From Deltaproteobacteria bacterium (lineage in GTDB: Bacteria > Myxococcota_A > UBA9042 > PHBI01): a stretch of DNA of 64,000 bases. The position numbers and the translations under genes were made by a program. Position 1 is the first letter of the stretch. Every line of letters starts with the position of its first letter. Shown piece after piece: positions 42,840 through 51,445 of the stretch. Below the pieces are notes generated by a model, which was given only the letters and a program-made list of their open reading frames with translations, had not been told where the DNA came from and did no database searches. The DNA lies in assembly GCA_020632715.1 (NCBI GenBank), contig JACKFA010000006.1:559001-623000 (forward strand). The letters are read 5' to 3'.

Positions 42840-43328
42840 TCAGCGCACGTCGATCGTCACGAGGAAGCCCGCGCTCATGTCGGAGAAGATCTCGACGAGG
42901 TGGTCGCCGCGCGGGCCGAGCTCGAGCTCGTGCTCGAGGACGTCGTCGTCGCCGAGGGCGCGGGCGACCTCGTCGCCGGTCAGCCGCAGCGCGTCGAGGC
43001 CGGCGCAGTCGGGCGTGTACGCCTGCAGGACGAGCTCCGTGCCCGGCCAGCCGAGGCCCGTGAGCTTCAGGCGCACGCGGGCGCGCTCGCCGTCGACCTC
43101 GCTGCGCACGAGCCAGCGCTGGCCGCCGGGGAAGGCGCTCGACACGTAGCTGCCCTCGTCGACGGTGCAGCTCGCGCGCACGGCGCACAGCGGGATCGAC
43201 TCCGTGCAGAGGCGCTCGAGGCGCCCGTCGACGAAGGCGTCCTCGGACGAGATGCAGGCCCCCGGGAGGCCGAACGCGAGCGCGACCGCGCCCGTGACGA
43301 CGTGGATCATCCCCCTCATGAGCCGCAT
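42840..43328 (-). CDS. Small lipoprotein
   Basis: A 162-residue protein. The signal ends GLPGAC at about residue 25. The mature part has paired cysteines (LCTESIPLCAVRASC, PDC) and beta-strands resembling a PPC or C2-like sandwich (RVRLKLTGL, TELVLQAY, GDHLVEIFSD). It is divergent from the outer-membrane-protein operon with only 41 bp between start codons. ATG at 43328, 43319 and 43310 are all possible; the first gives the best charged n-region. Function is unknown. Confidence 0.65.
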   Translation of the reverse strand: MRLMRGMIHVVTGAVALAFGLPGACISSEDAFVDGRLERLCTESIPLCAVRASCTVDEGSYVSSAFPGGQRWLVRSEVDGERARVRLKLTGLGWPGTELVLQAYTPDCAGLDALRLTGDEVARALGDDDVLEHELELGPRGDHLVEIFSDMSAGFLVTIDVR

Positions 43329-43369
43329 GATGGGGCAGCGAGCCGACAAGAGGCAAGAAGGGAGGGCGC

Positions 43370-44056
43370 ATGAGCGGTTCGGGCGACATGAGGAGCCGGG
43401 GCTTCCGCGGCGGACACGACGGAGCCCGAGCGCGGACGCTCGCGCTCGCGCTGGGCGTCGTGGTCGGGCTCACCGCGGCCGGCGGCGGGGCGCGCGCCGA
43501 GGATCCGCGCGGCTACGACGCCGTCGCCGTGCAGAACCGCGGCTACTTCGGGCACCACGAGCTCGGGCTCGCCGTCGGGATCCTGCCGATGGACGCCTTC
43601 ACGAAGGGGTTCACGCTGAGCGCCGCGTACACGCTGCACTTCGACCCCGTGTACGCCTGGGAGATAGCCCAGCTGACCTACGCGATCCCGGTCGACACCG
43701 GGCTCAAGGCCGACCTCTCGGCGTACGATCTGCAGCCGACGCCCTTCGAGGTGCTCGAGACGAGCGTCTTCACGAACTTCGTGCTGACCCCGATCTACTG
43801 GAAGGGGGCCGTCTTCAACGACAGCCTCACGCGCGGGGAGATCATGCTCCTCCTCGGCGCCGGCTACGGCTGGTTCACGCGCTCGAGCCGCCCCGGCTTC
43901 GACGCGGGCCTCGCGATGCGCCTCTTCATGAGCGAGCACGTCTCGCTGCGCCTCGACGTCCGCTACCAGGGCTTCCTCACGACCAGCGACGTCGACGGCG
44001 CGCTCGACCTCCACAGCGACCTCTGGATCGGCCTCGGGCTCGGGTTCATCCTATGA
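43370..44056 (+). CDS. Myxobacterial-type outer-membrane beta-barrel protein (OMP_myx_plus / TIGR04565-like)
   Basis: A 228-residue outer-membrane protein. A long leader with an Arg-rich n-region and hydrophobic core ends at ARA near residue 43. The mature start VAVQNRGYFGHHELGLAVG and the next segments (MDAFTKGFTLSAAYTLHF, WEIAQLTYAIPVDTGLK) match the pattern I recall for TIGR04565 barrels, the family of GltA/GltB in Myxococcus. The last strand ends IGLGLGFIL. GGGAGGG precedes the ATG. Its stop overlaps the next start (ATGA). It is the first gene of a four-gene operon. Confidence 0.82.
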   Translation: MSGSGDMRSRGFRGGHDGARARTLALALGVVVGLTAAGGGARAEDPRGYDAVAVQNRGYFGHHELGLAVGILPMDAFTKGFTLSAAYTLHFDPVYAWEIAQLTYAIPVDTGLKADLSAYDLQPTPFEVLETSVFTNFVLTPIYWKGAVFNDSLTRGEIMLLLGAGYGWFTRSSRPGFDAGLAMRLFMSEHVSLRLDVRYQGFLTTSDVDGALDLHSDLWIGLGLGFIL

Positions 44057-45528
44057 CGCGGCGCGTCACGAGCCGGGCCGCCCTGGTGGCGGTCGCGCTG
44101 AGCGTCGTCACGGCCGCCGGGGGCTGCGGCACCGCCGAGCTCGCGACCGATCGCGACGCGCTCTACAACCAGTCCGTCGACGCCCTCGGGAGCGGCGAGC
44201 CGGTGCTCGCGATGCGCGCCGCGAACCGCTATCTCAAGGGGGCCACCGTCGACGACGCGCGCTACGACCGGGCGCTCCGCGTCATCGCGCGCGGCGCCGA
44301 GACGCTCGGGCTCCGCTACGCCGCGAGCATCGCCTGGCTCGGGATCGCGGAGGGCCGGCGCGACCCGGAGCTCGTCCCGGACGCCGTCGCCGCCATCGCG
44401 CGCCTCGTGACGACCGGCCCGCACGACGACCGGCTGCTGGTCGGCGGCTTCGTGGCGGCGGCCGACCTCGGGCAGCTCCCGCCGGACCTCGCCGGCTTCG
44501 TCGCCTACGAGGCGGGGCTCGACCTCCTGCGGCGCGGCTACGGCGAGTGGGCGGCGACGCGCTTCTCGACCATCCCCGCGGCGAGCCCGTGGGCCTACCG
44601 CGCGCGCTACGTGCAGGCGACGGTGCTCGTAGCGGCCGGCGCGCTCGCGGACGCGCAGGCGGCCTTCGAGGGGCTCCTCGCCGACGGCGACGACCCCGAG
44701 AAGCAGGCGCTCGGCGCGCGGCTCCCGGACGACCTGCGCGTGGACCTCCACCGCAGCATCGCGCGCCTCCTCTTCGAGGCGAAGCGCTACGACGAGGCGC
44801 TCGTGCACTACGACGCCATCCGGGATCGCGCGAAGGACGATCCCGGCCTCCTCCTCGAGATGGCGTGGGCCCACTACCACCGCGGCGCCACGGTCCGCGC
44901 GCTCGGGCTCGTCCTCGCGCTCGACGCGCCCGAGTTCTCCGACCTCATCGCGCCCGAGCGCTACCTGCTCGCGGCGCTCTGCTTCCGCCGCCTCTGCCAG
45001 TTCGAGCCGGCGCGCGCGGCGGCCGTGCGGCTCGAGTCCGAGTACGCGGACGCCTACCGCGACCTCGCCTCGGGGCGCCCGCTCACCGCGTCCCAGCCGC
45101 TCCGCGACGCCGCGCGGCGGCTCCGTGAGGTGCGGCCGACGGCCGAGCTGCTCGCGAGCATGAAGGCCGAGCGCGCGCGCGTGGCCGGGCTCGCGGACGA
45201 GCTCGGGCCGGATCTGCTCGCGTACCTCGCGGGCGTCTACGATCGCGGGCTCGAGGAGGTCGGGCGGCGCGAGGAGGAGGCGCTGCGCGTCGCCGTCGTG
45301 AAGGTCGGAAACCAGCTCCTCTCGGCGCGCGAGGGGGTGCGCCTGACGACGCACGAGCTCGGCGTCGCGCTCCTGCGCGGGCGCCACCGGCCGGCCGGGC
45401 CGCGCGAGCTGCCGCCGCCGGAGACGTCGGCGCGCGGCGACCACGTCGCCTTCGAGTTCACCGGCGAGTTCTGGACCGACGAGCTCGACGATCTCGTCGT
45501 CCGCGTGGAGGACCAATGCATCCAGTGA
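44053..45528 (+). CDS. TPR-type lipoprotein (Glt-like operon)
   Basis: A 491-residue lipoprotein. The signal ends TAAGGC at about residue 25. The remainder is almost entirely helical with TPR-like pairs (YNQSVDALGSGEPVLAMRAA, KRYDEALVHYDAIRDRA, LLLEMAWAHYHRGATVRAL). The size and the place after a TIGR04565-type barrel resemble the TPR lipoprotein GltE of myxobacterial gliding clusters, but this is inferred. ATGA overlap with the upstream gene and a 13-bp overlap with the downstream gene indicate coupled translation. Confidence 0.75.
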   Translation: MTRRVTSRAALVAVALSVVTAAGGCGTAELATDRDALYNQSVDALGSGEPVLAMRAANRYLKGATVDDARYDRALRVIARGAETLGLRYAASIAWLGIAEGRRDPELVPDAVAAIARLVTTGPHDDRLLVGGFVAAADLGQLPPDLAGFVAYEAGLDLLRRGYGEWAATRFSTIPAASPWAYRARYVQATVLVAAGALADAQAAFEGLLADGDDPEKQALGARLPDDLRVDLHRSIARLLFEAKRYDEALVHYDAIRDRAKDDPGLLLEMAWAHYHRGATVRALGLVLALDAPEFSDLIAPERYLLAALCFRRLCQFEPARAAAVRLESEYADAYRDLASGRPLTASQPLRDAARRLREVRPTAELLASMKAERARVAGLADELGPDLLAYLAGVYDRGLEEVGRREEEALRVAVVKVGNQLLSAREGVRLTTHELGVALLRGRHRPAGPRELPPPETSARGDHVAFEFTGEFWTDELDDLVVRVEDQCIQ

Positions 45529-48500
45529 GAGCGGAGCACGCGCGGCGCGGGTCGGCGCTCGCGGCCGCGGCGCTGGCGGTCGCCGTCGCGGCCTTCGGCG
45601 GGGCGGCCGGCGGCTGCGCGCACGAGCACGTGCCGGTGCCCGAGCCGACGGCCATCGAGCAGCTGCGCGTGCGCATCACGAAGACGCGCCACGCCATCAA
45701 GGAGACGCAGGCGACCATCGCGCGCTCGAAGGGGAGCCCGCACCTGCCGGAGCTCTACGTGCGGCTCGCCGAGCTCCTGAGCGAGGAGGCGCGGTACCAC
45801 AACGAGGTCGCCTACGAGCGCGAGGAGCGGAAGAGCGCGGTCATCCACGCCCCGCAGGTGCGGCTCCTGAAGGAGCAGGCGATCGCGACCTACCGGCGCG
45901 CGGAGAAGCTCTATCCCGACAGCGCCCTCGTGCCGCGGATCCTCTTCAACATCGGCCACGAGCAGCGCGAGCTCGGCGACTTCGACGGCATGGTCCTGAC
46001 CCTCGAGGACCTCGCCGCGCGCTTCCCGGGGAGCCCGCTCACCGACGAGGCGCTCCTCGTCCTCGGCGACTACCACTTCGACAAGGGCGACCTCGAGCGG
46101 TCCGCCGCGGCCTACGAGCGCATCGTCGCGCGGCCGCTCTCGCGCGTCTCGGGGCTCGCCTACTACAAGCTCGGCTGGGTGTGGGTGAACAAGAGCACCT
46201 GCGCGCGGGCGCTCGACGGCTTCGAGCACGCGCTCGACGCGTCGGCGCGCTGGGAGGCGCGGAAGGCCGAGCTCGCCGCGGCGCCGGGGGGCGCGGGCGT
46301 CGTCGCCCCCGACGCGCCCTCGACCGGGCAAGCCATCGACGTGCGCCGCGAGGCCCTCGTCGACCTCATCTACTGCTACACCCAGGAGCGCGACACCGCC
46401 CAGGCGCTGCCGTACCTCCGGAGCCACGCGGCCGACCGCTACGCCTACGTCGCCGCGCTCCGGCGCATGGCCGAGCGCCTCTCGTTCATGAACCAGCGCG
46501 ACCCGGGGCTCGAGGTCGCGCGCGAGCTCGTCCGGCTCTCGGCGTCCGACGCCGACCGCCTCGACGACGCCCGCCTCCTCTACGGCTTCCTGCGCGTGGT
46601 CGAGGGGGCGCCCGCGCCCGGGCTCCGCGCGTCCGACGTGCGGCTCCTCGTCGACACGGTGGTGCTCGAGATGCAGCGCCCGACGCGCGATCAAGCCGAC
46701 CGCGACAAGCTCGAGGACGAGTTCGAGCACATGGCGCGCGACCTGCTGACGACGCACCAGGAGGCCGCGCAGGCCCTCCCGGACGAGGTCGCGCGGAAGC
46801 GGGCGCTCGGCGAGGTCGCCGGCGGCTACGTCGTCTACCTCGACGCCTTCCAGCGGAGCGCCGCGCGGGTCGAGGTCACCGAGAACCTCGCCGAGACCTA
46901 CGCGCTCCTCGGCGACGACCTCTCCGCGGGGAGGCGCTACCTCGAGCTCGCGGACCTCGCGGCGGAGCCGGCCGCGCGGAAGAAGGCGCTGCTCTCGGCG
47001 CTCGGGCACCTCCAGCGCGCGCTCGAGGCGGAGGGGCCGCGGGAGCAGGTGGGGCGTGTCGTGGCGCGGGCGGCGCTCCGGCGCGCGGGCGTCGAGCTCC
47101 TCGGCGGCGAGCTCGACGCGTCCTCGAAGCGCACGGTCGAGCTCGCGGTCGCCTACACCTTCTTCGACGAGGGGCGCTACGACGAGGCCATCGACCTGCT
47201 CTCGGCGCTCACGCACGAGTTCCCGCGCACGGAGGAGGGCGACACCGCCGCGTTCCTCGCGCTCGACGCCTACGAGGCGGCCGGCGACTGGGACGGGCTC
47301 ATCGTCGCGGGGCAGCGCCTCCTCGCGCCGAACGGGCCGCTCACGGACGCGGCGCGGGCGAAGGTGCAGCCGGCGGTCGCGCGCGCGGAGGCGAAGAAGC
47401 TCGACGAGCTCGCGCTCGAGGCGTCGGGGGAGGGGGGCGCGGACGTCTCCGTGCTCGAGCGCTTCGCGGAGCGCTACCAGGGAACGAACCTCGGCGAGCG
47501 CGCGCTCGTCGACGCGTTCGTGGCCGCGCGCGCGGTCGGCGACAACGACGCCCTGCAGCGCCTCGGCGGGCGCCTCGTGCAGCAATATCCCGACAGCGAG
47601 CAGACCTCGGGCATCATCTCGAGCCTCGCGCGCAACGCCGTCGCGAATCTCGACTACGAGCAGGCGATCGCCGCGTTCGAGAAGGCCGCGGCGACCGAGG
47701 CCTCGGACAGCGCGATGCTCCTCGTGACGGCGGCCGAGCTCAAGGACCAGCTCGGCGACGCGGCCGGCGCGACCGAGGTGTTCAAGCAGGCGCTCGCGCG
47801 CGCGAAGAACGCGAACGCGCGGGCGCAGGTGGCGGAGCACCTCGCGGCGCACCTCGAGGCGACCGGGGCCGCGCCGAATCAGGTCGTGGCGCTCCTCGGG
47901 CCGCTCGCGGGCGAGGCGGGACCGGACGTGCTCGCGACGCTCGGGCTCGCGCAGGTCGAGCTCGGGCAGGCGGACGAGGCGGAGAAGACGTTCCAGGGGG
48001 TGCTCGACGGGCGCGTGGCGTCGTCGGTCGAGGCCAAGGCGCGCGCGCAGTACGGCAACGCCGAGGCGATGGCGTCGATCATCGCGAGCTACGCGCCGGA
48101 CGGGAGCGTGGAGTCGCTGAACGAGCTCGTGACGCTCATCGAGGTGGCGCAGCAGGGCTACCTGAACGCGGCGCGGCAGGGGAGCGCGTTCATCGCGGCG
48201 ACGGCGCTCGCGCGGCTCGGGAAGATGGCGCAGGGGGCGGCCGCGAAGCTCGCGAGCCTGCCGATGCCGGCGGCGCTCGGGCCCGACGAGGCGGCGGCGG
48301 TGAAGGCGGCGCTCGGGACGCGCGCGCAAGAGCTGCGCGAGCTCGCCGAGAGCGCGCGGACGACCTGCGCGGAGCAGGGCTTCCGGCTCTCGTGGTTTGG
48401 GCCGGTCGTGCGCGGCTGCCTCAAGGGGGAGCTCCCGGCGTCGATGCGGCTCCAGCACGACGCGATCCGGCCGCGGCGCGGCGGCGCCCGCGGTGACGTC

Positions 48501-48863
48501 CCGGCGCTGCGCGCGAAGCTCGCGGAGAGCCCGCAGGACCCGGCCGTGCTCGAGAGCGTGGGCGCGGGCCTCCTCGACGCGGGGGATCCGCACGTGGCGC
48601 GGCTCGTGCTCGCGCGGGCGACGGCGGCCGGCGGCGGCGCGAAGGCGACGAACCTGCTCGGGATCGCCGAGTACGGGGTCGGGAACACGGAGGCGGCGCT
48701 CGAGGCGTTCGCGCGGGCCGCGGAGGCGGGGCTCGCGGCGGGGCGCGAGAACATGCAGCGGGTCTTCACGGAGCTCGGCCTGAGCGACGCCGCGGCGACC
48801 GCCGGCGAGCGTTACGCAGGTGCGAAGGACGGCGGCGGCAGACTCCTCGGAGGTGGCCGATGA
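45516..48863 (+). CDS. Large TPR-repeat lipoprotein (Glt/Agl-like)
   Basis: A 1115-residue protein. A signal ending GAAGGC at about residue 34 is followed by a helical start (IEQLRVRITKTRHAIKETQ) and a long array of TPRs: KEQAIATYRRAEKLYPDSA, LVLGDYHFDKGDLERSAAAY, YYKLGWVWVNKSTCARAL and others to the end. This opening layout resembles the large TPR proteins of the adventurous gliding (Agl/Glt) set in Myxococcus. It should sit in the periplasm as a scaffold under the barrel. GGAGG precedes the ATG; its stop overlaps the next gene (ATGA). Confidence 0.78.
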   Translation: MHPVRAEHARRGSALAAAALAVAVAAFGGAAGGCAHEHVPVPEPTAIEQLRVRITKTRHAIKETQATIARSKGSPHLPELYVRLAELLSEEARYHNEVAYEREERKSAVIHAPQVRLLKEQAIATYRRAEKLYPDSALVPRILFNIGHEQRELGDFDGMVLTLEDLAARFPGSPLTDEALLVLGDYHFDKGDLERSAAAYERIVARPLSRVSGLAYYKLGWVWVNKSTCARALDGFEHALDASARWEARKAELAAAPGGAGVVAPDAPSTGQAIDVRREALVDLIYCYTQERDTAQALPYLRSHAADRYAYVAALRRMAERLSFMNQRDPGLEVARELVRLSASDADRLDDARLLYGFLRVVEGAPAPGLRASDVRLLVDTVVLEMQRPTRDQADRDKLEDEFEHMARDLLTTHQEAAQALPDEVARKRALGEVAGGYVVYLDAFQRSAARVEVTENLAETYALLGDDLSAGRRYLELADLAAEPAARKKALLSALGHLQRALEAEGPREQVGRVVARAALRRAGVELLGGELDASSKRTVELAVAYTFFDEGRYDEAIDLLSALTHEFPRTEEGDTAAFLALDAYEAAGDWDGLIVAGQRLLAPNGPLTDAARAKVQPAVARAEAKKLDELALEASGEGGADVSVLERFAERYQGTNLGERALVDAFVAARAVGDNDALQRLGGRLVQQYPDSEQTSGIISSLARNAVANLDYEQAIAAFEKAAATEASDSAMLLVTAAELKDQLGDAAGATEVFKQALARAKNANARAQVAEHLAAHLEATGAAPNQVVALLGPLAGEAGPDVLATLGLAQVELGQADEAEKTFQGVLDGRVASSVEAKARAQYGNAEAMASIIASYAPDGSVESLNELVTLIEVAQQGYLNAARQGSAFIAATALARLGKMAQGAAAKLASLPMPAALGPDEAAAVKAALGTRAQELRELAESARTTCAEQGFRLSWFGPVVRGCLKGELPASMRLQHDAIRPRRGGARGDVPALRAKLAESPQDPAVLESVGAGLLDAGDPHVARLVLARATAAGGGAKATNLLGIAEYGVGNTEAALEAFARAAEAGLAAGRENMQRVFTELGLSDAAATAGERYAGAKDGGGRLLGGGR

Positions 48864-49459
48864 TGGCCGTGCTCAGGCGATGCTGCATTGCGGTAGGATG
48901 GGTCGTCGGCGCGGCGCTCGCGGGCGGGGCGTGCGGCGGGAGCATCGAGACCATCGACGTGCACGACGAGCGGCTGCCGCTCGAGGCGCGGCGCTGGGTC
49001 GGGGACGCCGAGGACGCGGTCACCATCGCGACGGCGGAGCTCGCCGACCGGGAGCGGGCGCTCGCGGCGGAGGAGGCGCGCGCGAAGGCGGCCCCGAAGG
49101 CGAGCGCGTCCCCCATGGCCGGGGCGTGGCGGGAGCTCGCGGCGGCGCGCGTGAAGCTCGCGGAGGCCGAGGTCGCGCAGGCGGAGGCGGCGCGCGAGGT
49201 GGCCAGGGCGCGGCGCGAGCTCGTCATGGCGGAGACGTCGATGCGCTACGACCTCGGGGTCTACGAGCTCGACCCGCTCCGGGCGGCCGTCGAGGCGGCG
49301 CGCGCGGACGCGCAGCGGCGCGGGCTCGCGGTCGAGGACCAGCGGGCGGTCGCCTCCGCGCTCGCGACGGCGTTCTGGACGCGCTGGCAGGAGTTCGCCG
49401 CGCAGGGTGGTGACACCGGGCTCCTGTGGCGAGCCGGTATCACGGTCCAGGGTGAGTGA
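48860..49459 (+). CDS. Coiled-coil lipoprotein, last gene of the Glt-like operon
   Basis: A 199-residue lipoprotein. The signal ends LAGGAC at about residue 25. Residues about 45-180 are dominated by Ala, Glu and Arg heptads forming a long coiled coil, with a short break at residues 75-85. The C-terminus ends TGLLWRAGITVQGE. No family is recognised; by position it may pair with the upstream TPR proteins as GltK-like lipoproteins do elsewhere. The start overlaps the upstream stop by ATGA; Met2 is an alternative. Confidence 0.68.
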   Translation: MMAVLRRCCIAVGWVVGAALAGGACGGSIETIDVHDERLPLEARRWVGDAEDAVTIATAELADRERALAAEEARAKAAPKASASPMAGAWRELAAARVKLAEAEVAQAEAAREVARARRELVMAETSMRYDLGVYELDPLRAAVEAARADAQRRGLAVEDQRAVASALATAFWTRWQEFAAQGGDTGLLWRAGITVQGE

Positions 49460-49522
49460 CGGTAAAACGCCGTATGCTCGGGCGGTTGGGGACGATCGGA
49501 TACAAGTGGCGAGCGGCCCGGT

Positions 49523-49551
49523 TTGACAAAGGATTTCACTAAGGCCCTGAT
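49523..49551 (+). promoter_or_regulatory. TTGACA-containing promoter candidate for the HPt gene
   Basis: A perfect -35 hexamer TTGACA (49523-49528) is followed 17 bp later by the poor -10 CCTGAT (49546-49551), 23 bases before the GTG of the HPt gene. The -35 match makes it worth noting; the -10 is weak. Confidence 0.3.
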
Positions 49552-49574
49552 GCAGATCTGCCGTAGGTGAAACC

Positions 49575-49955
49575 GTGTCCGTTGCTCATCCACCAGCCAT
49601 CGACACGTCGTACCTCGAGCGCCTCCGCGAGGAGCTCCAGGACGACGATCCCGACAGCGGCGACGCGATCGCCGAGCTGATGGGGTTGTTCGTGAAGAAC
49701 AGCGCGCGGCTCGAGGCGGAGTTCAACGAGGCGCTCGACCTCGGCGACCTCGACGCCCTCGCCGACTCGGCGCACCAGCTCGTCAGCGCGAGCGCGTGGA
49801 TCGGCGCCCTCCGCCTCTCCGGCATCGCGCGGCTCGTCGAGGACGAGGCGCGCCGCGGGGTCTTCGCGAGCGCGCAGACGGCCGTCGCGGCCGCGGTCGA
49901 GGAGATCAGCCGCGTGCGGCAGGCGCTCGAGCGGCTCGAGGCGGCGCCGCGATGA
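49575..49955 (+). CDS. Histidine phosphotransfer (HPt) domain protein
   Basis: A 126-residue single-domain protein. The four-helix HPt pattern is clear: VKNSARLEAEFNEALDLGD, then the phosphorylated His67 in SAHQLVSASAWIGALRLSGI, and a final helix VEEISRVRQALERLE. The residue usually Lys after the His (AHxLKG) is Val, a conservative change for this family. It relays phosphate between a hybrid kinase and a response regulator. It starts at GTG; the stop overlaps the next ATG (ATGA), so it is coupled to the response regulator. Confidence 0.88.
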   Translation: MSVAHPPAIDTSYLERLREELQDDDPDSGDAIAELMGLFVKNSARLEAEFNEALDLGDLDALADSAHQLVSASAWIGALRLSGIARLVEDEARRGVFASAQTAVAAAVEEISRVRQALERLEAAPR

Positions 49956-50524
49956 GCGACGTGGGCGGGGCGACGTCGTCCCTCGCGGCGTGTCGCGAGC
50001 TCGTCGCGCGGCTCGCGGCGGCGCTCGAGCAGGGGCTCCCCGAGGCGGCGGCGCTCGACCAGGCGCTCGCCGACGTGCACGCGCTCGGCGCGGAGCTCGC
50101 GCGGGCGCGCGGCGGGGCGTCCGCTGGCGTCACGGCCCCCGAGGTGGAGGCCGCGCGGCCGGTGATCCTCATCGTCGAGGACCAGGAAGACAACCGCGTC
50201 ATCTACCGCCGCACGCTGCGCAAGCACTACGAGCTCGTCGAGGTCGAGGACGGGGAGAGCGCCGTCGAGCAGGTGCGGGCCCTGTTGCCGCGCCTCGTGC
50301 TCATGGACATCTCGCTGCCGCTGATGGACGGCCTCGAGGCGACGCGCCTCCTGAAGGGCGACGCGGCCACCGCGAAGGTGCCGATCGTGCTCGTCACGGC
50401 GCACGCGATGAAGGGCAACCGCGAGGAGGCCCTCGCGAGCGGCGCCGACGACTACCTCACGAAGCCCTTCTCGCCGTCGGGGCTGCGCGAGCTCGTGCAG
50501 CGCTTCATCCCCGCCGGGGACTGA
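49952..50524 (+). CDS. Single-receiver response regulator with helical N-terminus
   Basis: A 190-residue protein. About 65 N-terminal residues are helical and Ala-rich, followed by a CheY-like receiver: acidic pocket IVEDQEDN, phospho-acceptor Asp119 in LMDISLP, Thr149 in LVTAHA and Lys171 in LTKPF. There is no output domain, so it acts through protein contacts. Coupling with the HPt gene points to a phosphorelay module. The likely kinase is the large hybrid encoded on the other strand 0.9 kb away. Confidence 0.9.
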   Translation: MSDVGGATSSLAACRELVARLAAALEQGLPEAAALDQALADVHALGAELARARGGASAGVTAPEVEAARPVILIVEDQEDNRVIYRRTLRKHYELVEVEDGESAVEQVRALLPRLVLMDISLPLMDGLEATRLLKGDAATAKVPIVLVTAHAMKGNREEALASGADDYLTKPFSPSGLRELVQRFIPAGD

Positions 50525-50599
50525 CGACCGCGAGCCGCTCGGGAGCCCCTGCGGTCAGCCTGGCGCGCATGACGCCGAAGGTCGCGGAGGGCCGCCCGC

Positions 50600-51412
50600 T
50601 CAGGGGTCGCAGAGCACCGCGCCGGCGGTGAGGTAGCCCGTGATGATCGGCACCTGGAGCGTCCCGCCGCTGAAGCTCGACTCCCAGCCGTAGCCCGGCC
50701 GCACGCGGTCGCAGGGCTTGCCGGCCTTCGTGAACGTGATGCCGACCGTACCCGGGTCGACGTTGGCGTAGAGCCCCCAGCCGGGCGCGGACGTCTCGGT
50801 GAGCTCCGTGTTCGGGATCTCGGAGTTGTCCACGTACACGGGCCCGGTCCCGGAGTCCGGCGCCATCATCACGGCGTAGCCGGCGATGCCGTCGGTCGGG
50901 CCGATGCCGCCGCCCGTGGTCGTCGGGTAGGCGCCGAACGTGACGCCGCCGGTCTCCCCGAGGGGCCACGTGGCGCCGATCAAGGCGAACAGGAGCTCCG
51001 CGGACGACTCCGGCGCGAGCCGGATCTCGACGGGGCCGATGTCGGCCGAGCCGGTCGAGAGCATGCCGATCTGCGCGACGTAGTCGGGCTTCGTGTAGCT
51101 GATGAGGAGATCCTCGCCAGCCGGGAGCCCCGAAAGCTTGTAGTGCCCGGTCGCGTCGGTCGTCGCGCAGGCGATGTCCGGCTGCTCGAACACGCACACG
51201 GAGACGCCCTCGAGCGGATCGAGCCCGGCGCCCGGCGTGAAGTTGCCGACCGCGCCCGACATCGCCACGGTGCGCGTCCCCGAGTCGCTGTCGCAGCTCG
51301 GCCCGCCCGCGGCGAGGGCGAGCCCCAGCGCGCACGCGACGGAGACGGCTGCGCGAGCGCGCCTCGTGGGTCGTCCCGATACCTTCGCTGAGCTCGTGGT
51401 CGGTCTTCGCAT
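50600..51412 (-). CDS. Lipoprotein with carboxypeptidase-regulatory-like domain
   Basis: A 270-residue exported protein. An Arg-rich n-region and hydrophobic core end GGPSC at about residue 40. The mature part opens with an Ig-like carboxypeptidase-regulatory fold (LEGVSVCVFEQPDIACATTD, then GHYKLSGLPAGEDLLISY), often found in surface proteins. The C-terminal half is beta-rich with Gly-rich turns and a final cysteine pair. It lies 33 bp downstream of the hybrid kinase gene on the same strand and may share its transcript. Function is unknown. Confidence 0.7.
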   Translation of the reverse strand: MRRPTTSSAKVSGRPTRRARAAVSVACALGLALAAGGPSCDSDSGTRTVAMSGAVGNFTPGAGLDPLEGVSVCVFEQPDIACATTDATGHYKLSGLPAGEDLLISYTKPDYVAQIGMLSTGSADIGPVEIRLAPESSAELLFALIGATWPLGETGGVTFGAYPTTTGGGIGPTDGIAGYAVMMAPDSGTGPVYVDNSEIPNTELTETSAPGWGLYANVDPGTVGITFTKAGKPCDRVRPGYGWESSFSGGTLQVPIITGYLTAGAVLCDP

Positions 51413-51445
51413 CGTCGGATCGCTGCCGGTTCAGACGCTCCAGGG

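Noticed and set aside
45237..48593. A minus-strand open frame of over 1100 codons opposite the TPR genes
   Set aside because: Arg/Glu/Leu-biased antisense shadow of the 45516-48863 gene with no ribosome site or domain.
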